Assembly (NCBI RefSeq): GCF_023631325.1
Contig: NZ_JALQDG010000033.1
Location: forward strand, 61,614 to 125,613
Source: Caballeronia sp. INDeC2
Lineage (GTDB): Bacteria > Pseudomonadota > Gammaproteobacteria > Burkholderiales > Burkholderiaceae
Direction: 5' to 3'
DNA length: 64,000 nucleotides
Shown here piece after piece: positions 16,208 through 25,074 of this stretch. Position 1 is the first letter of the stretch. The number at the start of each line of letters is the position of its first letter. A model generated the notes under the pieces. It searched no databases. It had not been told where the DNA came from and worked only from the letters and a program-made list of their open reading frames with translations. The position numbers and the translations under genes were made by a program.

Positions 16208-17707
16208 ATGACCTACGCCTATGACGAAAGGCTCGACGGGCCGCTCGCCGATCACGACAAAGCCGCGATCGTGCGCGATCTGCAAGCGCTGCTTCCCGAT
16301 CTGCAATTGCTGCACGCGAAGGAAGACCTGCGTCCCTTCGAATGCGATGGCCTCTCCGCCTATCGCATCACGCCGATGCTCGTCGCACTGCCCGGCACCA
16401 TCGACGAGGTTCAGACGCTGCTCAAGTATGCGAACGCGCATGGCGTGCCGGTGGTTGCGCGCGGCGCGGGCACGGGTCTCTCGGGCGGCGCGCTGCCGCT
16501 CGAAAAGGGCATCCTGCTCGTGATGTCGCGCTTCAATCGCATTCTCGACATCGACGCGCAAGCCTGCATCGCACGCGTGCAACCCGGCGTGCGCAATCTC
16601 GCGATCTCGCAGGCCGCCGCGCCGCACGGCCTCTACTACGCGCCCGATCCTTCGTCGCAGATCGCGTGCTCGATCGGCGGCAATGTCGCGGAAAACGCGG
16701 GGGGCGTGCATTGCCTCAAGTACGGGCTGACCGTCCATAACATTCTTCGCGTGGAGATCGTGACGATCGACGGCGAACGTCTCACGCTCGGCTCCGAAGC
16801 GCTCGATGCGCCCGGCTTCGATCTGCTCGCCCTCATCACAGGTTCAGAAGGCATGCTGGGCGTCGTGGTAGAAGTGACCGTCAAGTTGTTGACGAAGCCG
16901 CAGAGCGCAAAGGTGCTGCTCGCGAGCTTCGACGACATCGAGAAAGCCGGCGACGCCGTCGCGCAGATCATCGCGGCAGGCGTGATCCCCGGCGGCCTCG
17001 AAATGATGGACAACCTCGCGATTCGCGCCGCCGAAGACTTCATTCACGCAGGCTATCCCGTGGATGCAGAAGCGCTGCTGTTATGCGAAGTCGATGGCGC
17101 GGAATCCGATGTCGCCGAAGACTGTGCACGCGTCGAAGCATTGCTGCGCACGGCGGGCGCAACGGACATTCGCCTCGCCGCGAACGAGGCGGAACGTCAG
17201 CGCTTCTGGGCGGGCCGCAAGAACGCGTTTCCGGCGGTGGGCCGCATCTCGCCCGATTACTACTGCATGGACGGCACGATTCCGCGCCGCGAGTTGTCGC
17301 GCGTGCTGCGTGGTATCGCGGATCTGTCGGTGGAATATGGGCTGCGCGTCGCCAACGTGTTCCATGCGGGCGACGGCAACATGCATCCGCTCATTCTCTT
17401 CGATGCCAACGCGCCCGGCGAAATGGACCGAGCCGAAGCGATCGGCGCGCGCATTCTGGAATTGTGCGTCGAAGTGGGCGGCAGCATTACGGGCGAGCAT
17501 GGCGTCGGCCGCGAGAAGATCAATCAAATGTGCGCGCAGTTCAACAGCGACGAACTCACGTTCTTTCATGCCGTGAAAGCCGCATTCGATCCTTCGGGGC
17601 TGCTGAATCCCGGCAAGAACGTGCCCACGCTGCATCGCTGCGCCGAGTTCGGCTCGATGCATGTGCATCACGGCGCGTTGCCTCATCCCGAACTGGAGCG
17701 CTTCTGA
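16208..17707 (+). CDS. glcD: Glycolate oxidase subunit GlcD (FAD-linked)
   Basis: The 499-residue flavoprotein subunit has a vanillyl-alcohol-oxidase-type FAD domain with VARGAGTGLSGGALPLEKG in the first third and SIGGNVAENAGGVHCLKYG following, then a C-terminal FAD-linked oxidase domain with VFHAGDGNMHPLI and SITGEHGVGREK, and ends LNPGKNVPT. GlcD, GlcE and GlcF together oxidise glycolate to glyoxylate and pass electrons to the respiratory chain at the inner membrane. A good AGGAG Shine-Dalgarno precedes ATG 16208. The stop overlaps the glcE start (TGATG). Confidence 0.95.
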   Translation: MTYAYDERLDGPLADHDKAAIVRDLQALLPDLQLLHAKEDLRPFECDGLSAYRITPMLVALPGTIDEVQTLLKYANAHGVPVVARGAGTGLSGGALPLEKGILLVMSRFNRILDIDAQACIARVQPGVRNLAISQAAAPHGLYYAPDPSSQIACSIGGNVAENAGGVHCLKYGLTVHNILRVEIVTIDGERLTLGSEALDAPGFDLLALITGSEGMLGVVVEVTVKLLTKPQSAKVLLASFDDIEKAGDAVAQIIAAGVIPGGLEMMDNLAIRAAEDFIHAGYPVDAEALLLCEVDGAESDVAEDCARVEALLRTAGATDIRLAANEAERQRFWAGRKNAFPAVGRISPDYYCMDGTIPRRELSRVLRGIADLSVEYGLRVANVFHAGDGNMHPLILFDANAPGEMDRAEAIGARILELCVEVGGSITGEHGVGREKINQMCAQFNSDELTFFHAVKAAFDPSGLLNPGKNVPTLHRCAEFGSMHVHHGALPHPELERF

Positions 17708-18774
17708 TGCGACGCGACCTCATCTCCATCGACGACAGCGCGCGACTCGTCGATCAGGTGCAAAGCGCAATCGCGCACAAGCGGCCGCTGCGTATCCGCG
17801 GCGGCGACAGCAAGGCGCATCTCGGCCGGCCCGTGCAAGGCGACGAGATCGACACGCGCTCGCATCGCGGCATCGTGAGTTATGACCCGAGCGAACTCGT
17901 CATCACGGCGCGCGCGGGCACGCCGATGGCCGAGTTGAACGCGATACTCGACGAAGCCGGCCAGATGCTGCCGTGCGAGCCGCCGAGCTTCGATGGAACC
18001 GCGACCATCGGCGGTGTCGTGGCAACGGGATTGTCGGGTCCGCGCCGGCCGTGGGCCGGTTCCGTGCGCGACTTCGTGCTCGGCTGTCGCGTCGTGACGG
18101 GTGAAGGCAAGCATCTGCGTTTCGGCGGGCAAGTGATGAAGAACGTCGCCGGTTACGACGTGTCGCGTTTGATGAGCGGCAGCTTCGGCTGTCTCGGGCT
18201 CATCACCGAAGTGTCGTTGAAAGTGCTGCCGAAGCCGCGTGAAACGCGGTGTCTGTCGCTCGCGCTCGAAACGAGCGAGGCGATGCGCGAGCTCGCTTCA
18301 TGGCGCAGGGCGGCATTGCCCGTGAGCGGCGCATGTCAGGTCGACGGCCGCCTGCATGTGCGCCTCGAAGGCGGCGCGGGCTCGGTGCGTGCGGCGGTGG
18401 ATCGCATCGGCGGAGAACATCTCGACGCAGCGTTCTGGACCGATCTGAGCGAACATCGTCTGCCCTTCTTCAGCGACGAACGCCCGCTCTGGCGACTGTC
18501 CCTGCCGAACGATACGCCGCTCATCGACATGCCCGGCGCGGTGATGCTCGACTGGGGCGGCGCGCAACGCTGGCTCAGGAGCGATGCAAGCGCCGATGTC
18601 GTTCGCGGCATCGCGAGCGCGGCAGGCGGACACGCGACATGCTTCGCGCCTGGCGTCGCAGCCGACCCGTTTCACCCGCTTGCCGCACCGCTCATGCGCT
18701 TTCATCGGCAGCTGAAGCAACGCCTCGATCCGCACGGCGTGTTCAATCCCGGCCGGATGTACGCCGACTACTGA
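17707..18774 (+). CDS. glcE: Glycolate oxidase subunit GlcE (FAD-binding)
   Basis: The 355-residue protein contains a FAD-binding PCMH-type domain: PLRIRGGDSKAHLGRP near residue 26, SFDGTATIGGVVATGLSG near residue 97 and KNVAGYDVSRLMSGSFG near residue 144, ending RLDPHGVFNPGRMYADY. GlcE is the second flavin-type subunit of glycolate oxidase. The ATG at 17707 overlaps the glcD stop in the TGATG manner; the frame is open further upstream but only as antisense-free overlap with glcD. glcF begins 19 bp downstream, so the three genes form one transcript. Confidence 0.94.
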   Translation: MRRDLISIDDSARLVDQVQSAIAHKRPLRIRGGDSKAHLGRPVQGDEIDTRSHRGIVSYDPSELVITARAGTPMAELNAILDEAGQMLPCEPPSFDGTATIGGVVATGLSGPRRPWAGSVRDFVLGCRVVTGEGKHLRFGGQVMKNVAGYDVSRLMSGSFGCLGLITEVSLKVLPKPRETRCLSLALETSEAMRELASWRRAALPVSGACQVDGRLHVRLEGGAGSVRAAVDRIGGEHLDAAFWTDLSEHRLPFFSDERPLWRLSLPNDTPLIDMPGAVMLDWGGAQRWLRSDASADVVRGIASAAGGHATCFAPGVAADPFHPLAAPLMRFHRQLKQRLDPHGVFNPGRMYADY

Positions 18775-18793
18775 CGTTATCGAAGGCATCGAC

Positions 18794-20011
18794 ATGCAAA
18801 CGAATCTCAGCGAGGAAGCCAGAACGCTCGCACGCGCGAACGAAGCCGAAGACATCTTGCGTTCGTGCGTGCATTGCGGCTTCTGCAATGCCACGTGCCC
18901 GACATATCAATTGCTCGGCAACGAGCTGGACGGTCCGCGCGGACGCATCTATCTGATCAAGCAGATGCTCGAAGGCGAGCCTGTGACCGAAAAGACGCAG
19001 TTGCATCTGGACCGCTGCCTCACGTGCCGCAATTGCGAAACGACCTGCCCTTCGGGGGTCACGTATCACGCGTTGCTCGATATCGGCCGGGCGGAACTGG
19101 AGCGTCGCGTGCCGCGTCCCGCACGCGAGCGCATGTTGCGCAATGGCTTGCGTCATGTGATATCGCGCCCTGTCGTGTTCGACGCGCTTCTGAAAGCGGG
19201 CCGTATCGCGCGTCCGTTGATGCCGGCCGCGCTGCGCCGGAAGATTCCCGCGAAGACCATCGCGGCCAAGTCGCGGCCCGCCGCTCGTCACACGCGCCGC
19301 GTGCTGATGCTCGAAGGCTGCGTGCAGCCCTCCCTGTCGCCGAACACCAACGCGGCAACGGCTCGCGTGCTCGATCGTCTCGGCATCAGCGTGATCGATG
19401 CGCCCCGCGCGGGTTGCTGCGGTGCGACCGACTATCACCTCAACGCGCAGGAAGCGGGACTGATGCGCGCGCGGCGCAATATCGACGCATGGTGGCCCGC
19501 GATCGAAGCGGGCGCGGAAGCGATCGTGCAGACCGCGAGCGGCTGCGGCGCGTTCATCAAGGAATACGGTCACCTGCTGCGCGACGATCCGCACTACGCG
19601 GCCAAAGCAGCGCGCGTGAGCGAACTGGCGCGCGATCTCGTTGAAGTGTTGAATGCGGAGCCGCTCCATGCGCTCATGCAAACGGAGCGACCCCGCATTG
19701 CGTTTCATTGTCCCTGCACGCTGCAACATGCGCAGAAGCTCGGCGGCGCAGTGGAAGCAATCCTCACGCGTCTCGGCTACGACCTCACCGCCGTGCCCGA
19801 TGCGCATCTGTGTTGCGGCTCGGCGGGCACTTACTCGATCACGCAGCCCGAACTATCGATGCAACTTCGCGACCGCAAGATGGATGCGCTCGAAAGCGGC
19901 GCGCCCGAGATGATCGTCACGGCGAACATCGGCTGTCAGACGCATCTCGCGGGAGCGGGACGCACCGGCGTGCGTCACTGGATCGAACTGGTGGAAGACG
20001 CGATGCAATAG
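18794..20011 (+). CDS. glcF: Glycolate oxidase iron-sulfur subunit GlcF
   Basis: The 405-residue protein has two ferredoxin-like 4Fe-4S clusters in its first 90 residues (CVHCGFCNATCPTY and CLTCRNCETTCPSG). Two cysteine-rich CCG domains follow, with EGCVQPSLSPNTN, DAPRAGCCGATDYHLN and later HCPCTLQHAQKLGG and LCCGSAGTYSITQP. It is the electron-transfer subunit linking GlcDE to the quinone pool. It is the last gene of glcDEF and ends 5 bp before the convergent truncated FUSC gene. Confidence 0.95.
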   Translation: MQTNLSEEARTLARANEAEDILRSCVHCGFCNATCPTYQLLGNELDGPRGRIYLIKQMLEGEPVTEKTQLHLDRCLTCRNCETTCPSGVTYHALLDIGRAELERRVPRPARERMLRNGLRHVISRPVVFDALLKAGRIARPLMPAALRRKIPAKTIAAKSRPAARHTRRVLMLEGCVQPSLSPNTNAATARVLDRLGISVIDAPRAGCCGATDYHLNAQEAGLMRARRNIDAWWPAIEAGAEAIVQTASGCGAFIKEYGHLLRDDPHYAAKAARVSELARDLVEVLNAEPLHALMQTERPRIAFHCPCTLQHAQKLGGAVEAILTRLGYDLTAVPDAHLCCGSAGTYSITQPELSMQLRDRKMDALESGAPEMIVTANIGCQTHLAGAGRTGVRHWIELVEDAMQ

Positions 20012-20016
20012 CGCGT

Positions 20017-20720
20017 TCATGTCTGAAGAAGCACTTCGCGATCGAGCAGCACGCTGCGCATGAAATGCAGGCGTGCAAGCATCCGGCGCATCGGTACGAC
20101 CTCGTGAGTCGCGTGACCCATTGGGTCGATCATGGCCAACGCTTCTGCGACTTGTCTGTCGATCGCACGAATGCTCTCGTCGCGATTCGCTTTCGACGGC
20201 GCATCGAACAGCGTCGTGAGTCGCTGCATCGTCGCTTCGGTCGATGCGCGCCACTCCCCGTGCACGATGCGAATCGCTTCCGCATCGCGGCTCTCGATCC
20301 GCAAGTCGATCGACGCGTGACCCAGCTCCAGCACGACGAGAATCCACGACAATGCCTCCCGATACTGCGGGCCCGGCTGCGGCAGCAGCGCACGAATTTG
20401 CGCGACGAGGTCATGCGTGCCCGACTGGAATATCTCCTTCAGGTCTTCGAGCGGCGCGGCGCATGTCAGATCGATCTGACGACGCAGGTCGCGGATGAGC
20501 GCCGAGACACGCCACGGCTTCTCTACGGGAAACACGAACCCACACGCAACCGCGCAAGCGAGCATCGCCAACGTCAGCGCGATGCCGTTGTTGAGCAACG
20601 GCTCCGGTGCATAACGGATAACGCGATCGGGTCCGCCAAGGATGCAGAAGAAGATGCAGAAGCTGAGGCCGAAGCCCGTGAACTTCGGGCGTGTCGCGAG
20701 AAACGCGCCGAGTCCGAGCA
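20017..20720 (-). pseudogene. C-terminal remnant of a FUSC-family transporter
   Basis: Read leftwards, the sequence encodes the end of the second membrane block of a FUSC protein (LATRPKFTGFGLSFCIFF, then LLNNGIALTLAMLACAVACG) and the whole C-terminal soluble domain, ending REVLLQT. Intact FUSC proteins, such as the 699-residue one at 8043, have a first membrane block and central domain that are missing here. The frame stays open to 20826, but beyond about 20720 it is simply antisense to the cytochrome bd gene remnant. The gene therefore seems truncated at about 20.70-20.73 kb by a rearrangement. Confidence 0.65.
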
Positions 20721-20863
20721 TGGCGATGTTCTTCGCGTTCCATGTCGTATTGCTCGTCACGTTCTTCGTGCTCGCGCGGCGCTGGCTGCGTGCCGGGCCC
20801 GATCTCACCATCATGCCGCCCGCCAAGATCGGCGGTTACCGACCTTTGGAGCTCGACTCATGA
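20720..20863 (+). pseudogene. Probable C-terminal remnant of cytochrome bd oxidase subunit I
   Basis: The frame that ends in the cydB start codon (ATGA overlap, stop at 20863) encodes one membrane helix (FFAFHVVLLVTFFVLARRWL) and a polar tail ending GGYRPLELDS. The position directly before cydB and the overlapping stop/start are what one expects for cydA, but the roughly 400 residues containing the haem ligands are absent. Upstream of about 20720 the DNA belongs to an opposite-strand FUSC remnant. It could alternatively be a genuine small membrane protein; the cydA interpretation rests on position and coupling, not on a clear motif. Confidence 0.5.
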
Positions 20864-21834
20864 ATAGCGCTGTTCACACGATGCTCGCCGATACCTGGTT
20901 CGGCCTGATCGGCTTGATGCTGGTCTTCTATGTCGTCACCGATGGCTTCGATCTCGGCGTCGGCATCCTCACTCTCTTTCGCCGCAATTCGTCGGATCGC
21001 GACGTGATGGTTCAATCGATCGGCCATGTGTGGGACGCGAACGAAACGTGGCTCGTCGTGCTGGGTGGCGCGCTTTTCGGCGCGTTTCCGGCGGCCTATG
21101 CGCTCTTGATGGAGCATCTTTATCTGCCCGTCATGGCGCTCATCGCGGGATTGATCATGCGCGGCGCGGCGATCGAGTTCCGCCATAGCGTCGATCATGG
21201 GCCGCTGTGGGACAAGGTGTTCGGTATCGGCAGTCTCGTGGCGGCGCTATCGCAAGGCGTCGTGCTCGGCAAGGTGCTCACGGGTCTCGCGCCGGGCATG
21301 GCGGCGCTCGCGTTCATCGTCGTTGCGGCGATCGGTGTGGTCGCGGGATATTGTCTGCTCGGCGCGACATGTCTCGTCAAGAAGACTTCGGGCATGATCG
21401 AACAATGGGCGCGGCGCATCTCACTGCTGAGCGCGATGTTCACCGTGGTCGCCGCGGCGTTGCTCACGCTCGCGACGTGGTTCTCCAGCGATATCGGTCA
21501 CGCGCGCTGGACGCATCCGGCCGTGATGCATGTGCTGTTCGCGCTCGGCTTTGCTTCGATGATCGCGTTCGCGTTCATCATGGCGTCGCTCTATCTCGGC
21601 AGTTCGAACGGGCCGTTCCGCGCGTCGGTGGCGCTCTTCGTGATCTCGTTCTCGGGCCTTGCGATCAGCCTGTTCCCCGATTTCATTCCGGGCAAGCTCG
21701 GCATACTCGAAGCCGCATCCGATGCGCCGACGCTCGCGTTCATGCTCATTGGCATCGGCCTCGTGTTTCCGGTGATGATCGGCTACGACCTTTACCAGTA
21801 CCACATCTTTCGCGGCAAGCTCGCGGGCGAATAG
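20860..21834 (+). CDS. cydB: Cytochrome bd ubiquinol oxidase subunit II
   Basis: The 324-residue integral membrane protein begins with the CydB/CioB signature: WFGLIGLMLVFYVVTDGFDL, then VWDANETWLVVLGGALFGAF. About nine hydrophobic segments follow. Subunit II is required with CydA for quinol oxidation and oxygen reduction in the cytochrome bd / cyanide-insensitive oxidase, but CydA carries the haems. Here no intact cydA precedes it, only a short coupled reading frame. If no cydA exists elsewhere, this gene would be an orphan. The start at 20860 overlaps the upstream stop (ATGA). Confidence 0.93.
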   Translation: MNSAVHTMLADTWFGLIGLMLVFYVVTDGFDLGVGILTLFRRNSSDRDVMVQSIGHVWDANETWLVVLGGALFGAFPAAYALLMEHLYLPVMALIAGLIMRGAAIEFRHSVDHGPLWDKVFGIGSLVAALSQGVVLGKVLTGLAPGMAALAFIVVAAIGVVAGYCLLGATCLVKKTSGMIEQWARRISLLSAMFTVVAAALLTLATWFSSDIGHARWTHPAVMHVLFALGFASMIAFAFIMASLYLGSSNGPFRASVALFVISFSGLAISLFPDFIPGKLGILEAASDAPTLAFMLIGIGLVFPVMIGYDLYQYHIFRGKLAGE

Positions 21835-21865
21835 CCGATGGTTCGAGGCGACGCGCATAACAAAA

Positions 21866-21884
21866 CACCGCCTCGTGGGCGGTG
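21866..21884. terminator. Weak hairpin after cydB
   Basis: CACCGCC (21866-21872) pairs with GGCGGTG (21878-21884) around a TCGTG loop, between the convergent cydB and DUF3331 genes. Only a short T-poor tract follows (CTTCTATG), so a terminator role is plausible but not strong. Confidence 0.4.
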
Positions 21885-21907
21885 CTTCTATGTGCAACGT
21901 GGACGAG

Positions 21908-22285
21908 TCATAACGGCGTCGCCTGATCCAGCACCGACGCCAGAATCATCGCGCCCGCATTACCCGGAACCGGCCGCGGATTCGGTCCGTACACGTAATC
22001 GCCTGGACGGATCTCGCGGCCACTCATCGCGCATACGCCCGCGGTGCGCGCGCGCATCGCACGCCACACCTGATCGCCGTAGCAGCAGCGCGTCGAATCG
22101 CGCCATTCGATCGTCGCCGTCGTGGTCGACGGACGCTCGATCAGCTTTACGGTGACGCGGCGCTCGCCCGTTTGCGCGAAGGGATGACTTGTGAACGGCG
22201 CGTCGAAGCTCACGCCGTCATTGAGCGACGTCAATTGAAAGATCGTTTGCGCCCACGGATCGAGCGCGATTGCAGCTTCAGCCAT
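21908..22285 (-). CDS. DUF3331 protein
   Basis: The 125-residue protein has the features of DUF3331, a family known almost only from Burkholderia relatives: TATIEWRDSTRCCYGDQVWR in the middle, then GVCAMSGREIRPGDYVYGP and a C-terminal AMILASVL. Two cysteine pairs or singletons (CC, C) could bind a metal, but nothing is established about function. It has no signal peptide. The convergent neighbour is cydB and the next gene on the same strand is an AraC regulator. Confidence 0.8.
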   Translation of the reverse strand: MAEAAIALDPWAQTIFQLTSLNDGVSFDAPFTSHPFAQTGERRVTVKLIERPSTTTATIEWRDSTRCCYGDQVWRAMRARTAGVCAMSGREIRPGDYVYGPNPRPVPGNAGAMILASVLDQATPL

Positions 22286-22324
22286 GTCCGGCTCCTTATC
22301 GAAGAGTGTCGTGAGTCGATCCGC

Positions 22325-23251
22325 TCATGCGGCGTCGAGCGTGTTCGTCTGCCAGTGCTTCGGCGTAGCGCCGACGAGGCGCTTGAAGACGGTCGTGAAA
22401 TGCGCCTGCGAGCGAAAGCCGCAGCAGAGCGCGACATCGAGAATGCTGTGCCTCGACGTGCGCAGCAGCTCCTGAGCACGGTCGATGCGCTTTTGCAGCA
22501 GGTACTCGTGCGGTCTCATGCCCGTCGCGCGACGGAATTGCGCGGCGAAATGCATGCGCGTGAGGCCCGTGCTCGACGCGATATCCGCAAGGCTGATGTT
22601 CTCCGCGAGATGCGCATCGACGAATTCGGACACGCGATTGATGCGCCATTGCGGCAACGCCGAAGGCTCGCGGCCACGCGCAACGGGCGCGGAGAAATGA
22701 CGCGCGACGAGCTGCGACACGATCGCGAGGCTGACGCTATCGATGAACATGCTGCCGAGCGCCGCGCCTTCGGTCTTGCACACGGCGAGCGCCTGGCCGA
22801 GCCGTTCGAGCGCCGGATCGCGGATCAGCTTGGGATCGTCGAGGACGATATCGCCCGCGTGCGGACGATGAAAGAGATCCTCGTGGCACTCCGCCAAGGC
22901 CTGCTGCGGCACGAAGATATGCAGGACGTCCATCGCCGACTGGAACACCGCGCTCACGCGTGTCGCGGGCGCGGTGACCTGCACGACGCCCGCGGGCACG
23001 CGTCCGTGTAGCAGCTTGCGGCCCGCATGATGAAAGATCAGCGACGCGCATTTCAAGTTCAGGCTGATGCAGTGAAACGTGCCGCTGCCGTCGTTGGACA
23101 CTTCGAGCGGCGACTCGCCGTGATGCAGCCAGCGCGCCATCGTGATCCGTTGAGCGGAACGGACCGGGCCCGGGCTGCGCCATCGGTCTTCCAGTTCGAT
23201 CAATGGCGGCCGCGCGGGCGTCCGGGTATGCGAAAGAAGATTGAGATTCAT
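22325..23251 (-). CDS. AraC-family transcriptional regulator
   Basis: The 308-residue protein has an N-terminal cupin-like effector region and a C-terminal AraC DNA-binding domain at about residues 205-305, with both helix-turn-helix units visible: NISLADIASSTGLTRMHFAA and HSILDVALCCGFRSQAHFTT, ending VGATPKHWQ. It starts at ATG 23251. The 475-bp region upstream carries three adjacent perfect palindromes. The genes it controls may be the DUF4148 and exported hydrolase genes on the other side of that region, which is inference from divergence. Confidence 0.92.
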   Translation of the reverse strand: MNLNLLSHTRTPARPPLIELEDRWRSPGPVRSAQRITMARWLHHGESPLEVSNDGSGTFHCISLNLKCASLIFHHAGRKLLHGRVPAGVVQVTAPATRVSAVFQSAMDVLHIFVPQQALAECHEDLFHRPHAGDIVLDDPKLIRDPALERLGQALAVCKTEGAALGSMFIDSVSLAIVSQLVARHFSAPVARGREPSALPQWRINRVSEFVDAHLAENISLADIASSTGLTRMHFAAQFRRATGMRPHEYLLQKRIDRAQELLRTSRHSILDVALCCGFRSQAHFTTVFKRLVGATPKHWQTNTLDAA

Positions 23252-23726
23252 GACGGTTCCGTTGCGTGACTAGAAGCCTGTGCGGCCGATCGACGACCGG
23301 CATCGCGACGACTCCAAGTTAATCAAACGGAAACCGCGCGCCTAGCCGTACATACGGTTGACGACGCCGCCGAATGGTTGAGTCAACCTATATCAAGGTT
23401 TGATACGCGCCGGTACCGGCGAGGCGCTAACACCTTCGTATGAGTGCTTCATGCGCGCGCATGAGACGGCTCATCCGGGCGTGTCATGCGATACGGCCGG
23501 ACGCTTCGACCGACAGCGCAGACGCCATGCGAACGTTTAGCCGACGCACCGATGGTTGGTGCAATCACGCTCCTTCGTAGGTGTAGTCGAGGCGCGCTCG
23601 CGGCGATACATTGTCGTCAAGGTCGCGACACGAACACAGACCAACGGCCTTAGCAAGGGAAACCGAACGACGAACTTTAGTTCGGATACCGGATTAACTA
23701 CGCAATCATCCACCCAGGAGTCGATC
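23252..23726. other. Long intergenic region between araC and the DUF4148 gene
   Basis: No credible gene is seen in these 475 bp. It holds the palindrome cluster at 23376-23421 and a further perfect short hairpin, CGAAC-TTTA-GTTCG, at 23671-23684, 43 bp upstream of the DUF4148 start. A good AGGAG ribosome binding site precedes ATG 23727. Confidence 0.6.
23376..23421. promoter_or_regulatory. Three consecutive perfect palindromes
   Basis: GGTTGAGTCAACC (23376-23388, 6-bp arms), TATCAAGGTTTGATA (23391-23405, 6-bp arms) and CGCCGGTACCGGCG (23408-23421, perfect 14-bp palindrome) follow each other with 2-bp gaps. An additional half site GGTTGAC is at 23356. The spacing puts them on one helical repeat after another, about 125 bp upstream of the araC start. 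They look like binding sites for one or more dimeric regulators. Confidence 0.5.
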
Positions 23727-24068
23727 ATGAAAAAGTACCTCGTCAGCTTCACCCTCGTTGCCGCCACGCTTGCTGCGCCCGCTCTCGCATTCGCGCAATC
23801 GAACGGTCCCGTCACACGTGCACAGGTCCGCGCCGATCTCGTCGCCGTCGAAAAGGCGGGCTATAACCCGGCGCTCGCGAGCGATCCGTACTACCCGTCG
23901 GACATTCAGGCGGCGGAAGCGAAAGTCGCCGCGCAACATGCCGGCGCAGCGCAGGCCTATGGCGGCGTGCAAACCGGCACGAGCGCATCGAGCGCATCGA
24001 AGCATGTGTCGATGAACAACACGTGCGTCGGGCCGATCGACTTCTGCCAGCCGTTCTTCGGTAGCTGA
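23727..24068 (+). CDS. DUF4148 secreted protein
   Basis: The 113-residue exported protein has a signal peptide (about residues 1-23, ending AFAQ) followed by the DUF4148 core GPVTRAQVRADLVAVEKAGYNP and PSDIQAAEAKVA. The family is abundant in Burkholderiaceae and its function is unknown. The paralogue at 31704 shares the core but not the C-terminal tail TCVGPIDFCQPFFGS, whose two cysteines could form a disulfide in the periplasm. It precedes an exported hydrolase gene by 49 bp on the same strand. Confidence 0.88.
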   Translation: MKKYLVSFTLVAATLAAPALAFAQSNGPVTRAQVRADLVAVEKAGYNPALASDPYYPSDIQAAEAKVAAQHAGAAQAYGGVQTGTSASSASKHVSMNNTCVGPIDFCQPFFGS

Positions 24069-24117
24069 TCCGCGCGTTTGGATCGACGATCTCTCATTCG
24101 CACAAGCGGAGTCCTTC

Positions 24118-24921
24118 ATGAAGCGAATCTTTCAAGCAGCGTCGATGCTGGCGCTGTCGGCCGGTGTGTTCGTCTCGACCGGCGCAATGGCTCAGGATGC
24201 CACCCCGGCCACCGATGCCCACGCGCCGGTCCAAAACATCGTCCTCGTTCACGGCGCGTGGGTCGATGGCTCGGGATGGAAGCCGGTCTACGACATCCTG
24301 ACCCGCGACGGCTACCGCGTCACGATGGTACAGGAGCCCCTGACCTCGCTCGAAGGCGATGTCGACGCGACCAAGCGCGTGCTCGACCTGCAGAACGGTC
24401 CGACCATTCTCGTCGGCCATAGCTATGGCGGGTCGGTCATCACGGAAGCGGGCGTGCATCCGAACGTCGCCGGGCTGGTGTATGTCGCGGCGCATGCACC
24501 GAACGTGGGCGAGGACGAAGGCGCGCTCGGCAAGAAGACGCCCAGCTTCCTCGCGAAGCAGACGGGCGCCGTCGAAAAGACCGCGGATGGCTACACGTAC
24601 CTGAATCCCGCCGTCTTCCCGAAGGACTTCGCCGCCGATCTGCCGCTCAGGCAAGCTCAGTTCGAATCGCACTCGCAGATTTTGACGTCGGCCCAAGTCT
24701 TCACCACGCCGCTGACGGCTGCGGCATGGACGTCGAAACCGAGCTGGGGCATCGTGGCGGGGAGCGACAAGATCATCAATCCGGATCTCGAACGCTGGTA
24801 CTACGCGCGCGCGCATAGCCACGTGACGGTCATTCCGGGCGCGAGCCATTCCGTGTATGAATCGAAGCCGCAGCAGGTCGCGGCGGTGATCGAAGATGCC
24901 GCGAAGCATGCGGTGCAATAA
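24118..24921 (+). CDS. Exported alpha/beta hydrolase
   Basis: The 267-residue protein has a cleavable signal peptide (likely cut after AMA, residue 25) and an alpha/beta hydrolase fold: oxyanion-loop HGAWVDGSGW near residue 45, nucleophile elbow G-H-S102-Y-G-G, and a C-terminal catalytic His in PGASHSVYES. It is related to periplasmic or secreted esterase-like hydrolases of the AB-hydrolase 6 type; the substrate is unknown. It lies behind the DUF4148 gene on the same strand and has no signs of being broken. Confidence 0.88.
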   Translation: MKRIFQAASMLALSAGVFVSTGAMAQDATPATDAHAPVQNIVLVHGAWVDGSGWKPVYDILTRDGYRVTMVQEPLTSLEGDVDATKRVLDLQNGPTILVGHSYGGSVITEAGVHPNVAGLVYVAAHAPNVGEDEGALGKKTPSFLAKQTGAVEKTADGYTYLNPAVFPKDFAADLPLRQAQFESHSQILTSAQVFTTPLTAAAWTSKPSWGIVAGSDKIINPDLERWYYARAHSHVTVIPGASHSVYESKPQQVAAVIEDAAKHAVQ

Positions 24922-25074
24922 GTGAAGTGAGCGCGCGGCTGTCGTGTTCCGGCACGGCGGCCGTGCGCATTCGTCTGCGGTTTTCCGTTCTTGCCGCTTT
25001 CCCCGTCGATGCCTTATAAAGTGTGTGGCCGCGCATGTCCCGCACGAAGTATCGAATGATCAGACGGAGGAACG

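Noticed and set aside
19708..20859. In-frame upstream extension of cydB
   Set aside because: It runs through glcF and antisense to the FUSC remnant; the conserved CydB N-terminus starts at the ATG at 20860.
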